The notes under the pieces were generated by a model. That model ran no database searches and was not told the origin of the DNA. It was given only the letters and a program-made list of their open reading frames with translations. A stretch of 64,000 nt of DNA from JAKQDH01 sp029558835 (GTDB lineage Bacteria > Planctomycetota > Phycisphaerae > UBA1845): positions 1-64,000 of the forward strand of contig DAOQSN010000029.1 of assembly GCA_035356615.1 (NCBI GenBank), read 5' to 3'. Below are positions 61,456 to 64,000 of this stretch, in pieces. A program made the position numbers and the translations under genes. Numbering within the stretch: the first letter of the stretch is position 1; each line of letters starts with the position of its first letter.

Positions 61456-61499
61456 ATGACCGGGCGTAATCCTGTGACGATCAGGGTATCGCCGCACCA

Positions 61500-61517
61500 C
61501 GCGGGCTCAAGCCCGCG
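61500..61517. repeat. Palindrome CGCGGGCT-N2-AGCCCGCG (copy 2)
   Basis: Reverse-oriented copy of the palindrome at 6676-6693, flanked by GCTCG. It lies between the convergent DUF488 and CLC genes and could mark transcript ends. Confidence 0.6.
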
Positions 61518-61565
61518 GCTCGATTGCATCACGGAATAGCGCACGGTCATATAGGTCGCGCTGCT

Positions 61566-63662
61566 TCAGGCGGACTGCTGGCTCACCACGGCCACCAGGC
61601 GGTGGTTCGTTTGCAGCGGCAGGTCGGGGTCGGGGGGGCAGATGATGGAGCCGTCGGGCTGCTCGATGGCGATGACCTGCACGCCGAACTCGCGGCGGAA
61701 GTCGGCCTCGCGCAGCGATTTGCCCACCGCCTGGATCGGTACCAGCAGCCGCTGGATGTTGTTCGTCTGCGGCGGGGCGACGCCCATCACCAGTTGATGC
61801 AACTGTTCCTCATGCTCGATTACCGCCAGGGCCTTGTGGTCGAGCAGCAGGTGGTCGCGCATGTCCTCCATCCGCTGGCGCACGGCCGCGTAGACATCGG
61901 CGCGGGTGAGCATGCCGAGGAACGCCGGTCGCTCATCGTACGACACCACCGGCATGACGATGTGGTTATCGCGTGCCATCCGTGTTAATACAGAGTACAC
62001 GTCATCATCGGGAGACACGGTGACGAAATCATCCGTCATCAGGTCGGCCGCGATCACCGCTTCCGAAATGCCCGGCAGGTCCATGATCCGCTGAATGTCA
62101 GGAACCGAAACCAGCCCAGCCACGCGGCCGTCGTCCACGACGGCAAACACCGGCTGGGTGCCCGGCTTGACGCGCTGCACCAGTTCGCGCAGGGTGGTGG
62201 CCGGGGCGACGACTTCCTCCCCGCCGCGGCGCAACAGGTCGCGGACGCGCCAGCTCTCCAGCAGGTGCACGACGGCATCGCCGGCGTGGGCGGGCGACTC
62301 GGCCACGCTGCGCACCTGCTCGTCGTTGAGCCCCCACCGCCGACCCAGCACGTACGAACTGGCGCAGACCAGCATCAGCGGCACGATGAGGCCGTAGCTG
62401 CCCGTCATCTCGATGACCATCACCAGGGCCGCCAGCGGTGCCCGCATGCCGGCCGCCAGCACGCCCGCCATGCCCAGCGGGATGAGCGCCTGCCGCAGGT
62501 TCTCCGGGTTGTCGGTGAACCAGCCGGGCCCGATCGCCTCCACCAGTGCTCCCACGCAGGCCCCCACGACCCCGCCGAGAAACACGATCGGCCCCAGGAT
62601 GCCACCGGACGCACCGGAGCCGAGGGTGCAGCCGGTGGCGACGCACTTCGCCAGCGCCACGGCCGCAAAGAGCGCCGCCCACTCCCACCACGACCACACC
62701 GCGAAACCGCCGAGCAGGTGTCCGCTCATGGCGTTGCGGACGAAGGCATACCGGCCGTCCATGACCTGCGGCACGGCGCAGGCGACGATGCCGGTGGCCA
62801 ATCCACCCAACGCCGGAACCAGCCACGTGGGCAACGGCAGCGTCGGTACGACGACGTGCTCGACGAATCGCATGCACCAGCGAAACAGGAAACAGAACAA
62901 CGCGCACATCGGTCCCAGCAGCAGACACGGAATCAGCTCCCGCGGGGACGAGAAGACGAGTTGGCTCGCGCCCGGGAGCATGTACTCCCCGAAGCCGTGG
63001 AACGACATGTAGATCGAGTATCCCACCACCGAGGCCACGAAGGCCGGCACGATCGCTTCCGTCTCGAAGTCGGGGTCGCTGTACAGAACGCTGGCCGCGA
63101 AGAGCGCCCCGCCCAGCGGGCAACGGAAGATGGCGCCCACACCTGCCCCACAGCCCGCCACCAGCAGCAGGCGTCGCTCCCGCGGGGTCAACCCCAGCAC
63201 GCGGGCGATGGCGGAGCCGATCGCGGCCCCCAACGCCGCAATTGGTCCTTCGGGACCGGCCGACCCGCCGCACGATATCACGCCGACGGCGGCCGTCGCC
63301 TTCACCGCAGGGCCGCGCAGCTCCAGCACACCCCCCTGTCGGTGAAACGCCCGCACCAGCAGGTCCGTGCCTTGTCCCTTTGCCCGCGGGCAAAGCCAGT
63401 GAACGAGCAGACCCGATGCCAATCCGCCCAACGTCGGCAGCAGCAGCAATGCCGGCCGAAAGCTCAGCACCTTCGCCTCGCCCAGGTCCGTGAATTGTCC
63501 CACGAGATGATCGGAGCCGAAGATGAGACCCGCTTCGAGCGCGACGGCCGCCAGCCCGGCGAAGATGCCCACCACGGCCGCCACGCCGAGCAGACGTGTG
63601 AGGCGGGTCGCCGATTGTGGCAATCGCGGCCAAAGCCTGGGCCAGATGGATGTCGCCGACAT
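61566..63662 (-). CDS. CLC-family chloride channel/transporter with CBS pair and RCK_C domain
   Basis: 698 residues. The CLC membrane part has GGSAGPEGPIAALGA, keeping the gating Glu, and GCTLGSGASGGILGP. The segment aligned to APLAGILFIIEE of E. coli ClcA reads CPLGGALFAASVLY, so both inner Glu residues, including the proton glutamate, are replaced. This favours passive channel behaviour. A CBS pair follows (LVSVPDIQRIM, LGMLTRADVYAAV). The C-terminal RCK_C-like domain (VGKSLREADFRREFGVQVIAIEQPDG) is more often seen on K+ transporters. GAGGT lies 7 bases before the ATG at 63662; a longer frame upstream is rejected. Ligand control by nucleotides through CBS is typical. Confidence 0.92.
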   Translation of the reverse strand: MSATSIWPRLWPRLPQSATRLTRLLGVAAVVGIFAGLAAVALEAGLIFGSDHLVGQFTDLGEAKVLSFRPALLLLPTLGGLASGLLVHWLCPRAKGQGTDLLVRAFHRQGGVLELRGPAVKATAAVGVISCGGSAGPEGPIAALGAAIGSAIARVLGLTPRERRLLLVAGCGAGVGAIFRCPLGGALFAASVLYSDPDFETEAIVPAFVASVVGYSIYMSFHGFGEYMLPGASQLVFSSPRELIPCLLLGPMCALFCFLFRWCMRFVEHVVVPTLPLPTWLVPALGGLATGIVACAVPQVMDGRYAFVRNAMSGHLLGGFAVWSWWEWAALFAAVALAKCVATGCTLGSGASGGILGPIVFLGGVVGACVGALVEAIGPGWFTDNPENLRQALIPLGMAGVLAAGMRAPLAALVMVIEMTGSYGLIVPLMLVCASSYVLGRRWGLNDEQVRSVAESPAHAGDAVVHLLESWRVRDLLRRGGEEVVAPATTLRELVQRVKPGTQPVFAVVDDGRVAGLVSVPDIQRIMDLPGISEAVIAADLMTDDFVTVSPDDDVYSVLTRMARDNHIVMPVVSYDERPAFLGMLTRADVYAAVRQRMEDMRDHLLLDHKALAVIEHEEQLHQLVMGVAPPQTNNIQRLLVPIQAVGKSLREADFRREFGVQVIAIEQPDGSIICPPDPDLPLQTNHRLVAVVSQQSA

Positions 63663-63799
63663 AGCAGACCTCGCGCATCGGGCGGCATCCGCGCCGCCGC
63701 CGTCCGTGTGAGCTGCCCATTGTAGGGCCTTTGCGGTCACCCTACGATAGGCGAATGCATCCGGGCCGCGGGCCCGGTGCCGTGCCCGCACGGCGCCTC

Positions 63800-64000
63800 G
63801 GGCGGCCCAGGTCCTGTGGACCTAGCCGGGTGGCCCAGGTCCTTTGGACCTGGGGGACTGATGAACGCCGCGATGTAGTGGGTGCGGCCCGTACCGGAAG
63901 CCTGCGGACCACGAATGCAGAAGGCAGAATTCAGAATGCAGAAAGGGCCGGTGTCCCCCCTGTTCCTTTCTGCATTCTGCCTTCATCATTCTGCCTTCCG
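63800..64000. repeat. Right-edge repeats: two family A hairpins then a family F inverted repeat
   Basis: A partial family A hairpin lies at 63800-63824 and a complete one at 63828-63871 (CCCAGGTCC ttt GGACCTGGG, then GACTGATGAACGCCGC). Family F copy 2 runs from 63912 to the window end (GAATGCAGAAGGCAGAATTC facing TGCATTCTGCCTTC). At 43.9 kb the same two families adjoin in the order F then A. No gene is supported from 63663 to the end. Confidence 0.75.

Overview
The window looks like a metagenome-assembled or draft chromosome segment of a GC-rich planctomycete, probably from the Phycisphaerae side of the phylum. The evidence is a DUF1559-style prepilin protein, dockerin-like EF-hand tails on secreted proteins, a formylglycine-type sulfatase, the 'DCNDNG..PDECD' calcium-repeat style, an RHS giant with a C-terminal sorting-like tail, and intergenic spaces packed with palindromic repeats. 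Two N runs (14736-14835 and 39318-39327) show that the sequence is scaffolded.

Layout. 0-2.5 kb: a sugar-type substrate-binding lipoprotein, then an intact REP-associated tyrosine transposase (RAYT) bracketed by REP/BIME-like hairpin blocks. 2.5-9.2 kb: ruvB, tRNA-Ser(CGA) and several small or unknown envelope proteins. 9.4-15.4 kb: a giant RHS/YD-repeat protein. 16.5-21.4 kb (minus strand): ilvE, a lolD/lolC-E-like lipoprotein exporter pair and lysS. 21.7-23.5 kb: a DUF4097 lipoprotein and a prepilin-like protein. 23.8-31.9 kb: a long plus-strand cluster of DUF502, hpf, ptsN, ptsH, ptsI, DUF2344, RNase E/G and a zinc-ribbon membrane protein, which reads as a nitrogen-type PTS regulatory and RNA-decay block. 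32.3-35.3 kb: a hybrid sensor kinase. 36-39.2 kb: secreted repeat proteins, one of them interrupted by a stop codon.

39.9-51.4 kb is the most interesting part. It is a co-directional set that reads as a bacterial ESCRT-like membrane-remodelling module: a Ser/Thr kinase with zinc ribbons, a tiny zinc-ribbon membrane protein, a winged-helix plus ESCRT-III-like coiled-coil protein, a second ESCRT-III-like protein, a PspC protein, a clear Snf7-like protein ending in a MIM1-like helix, two membrane proteins, a Vps4-like AAA ATPase with an N-terminal MIT-like domain, and an SPFH/flotillin-like protein fused to a beta-propeller. A plausible reading is that the kinase and PspC sense envelope state, Snf7-like filaments assemble on membrane, the MIT-AAA ATPase remodels them through the MIM1-like tail, and the SPFH protein scaffolds the site. 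None of this has been tested here.

51.5-64 kb: a GT-C-like glycosyltransferase, a sulfatase with a dockerin-like insertion, tRNA-Leu(UAA), a sialidase-like/beta-helix/dockerin protein, a SMUG1-type uracil-DNA glycosylase, a DUF488 protein, and a CLC channel with CBS and RCK_C domains. At least eight families of short inverted or word-like repeats recur between genes, most densely inside the ESCRT-like module and at the right edge.
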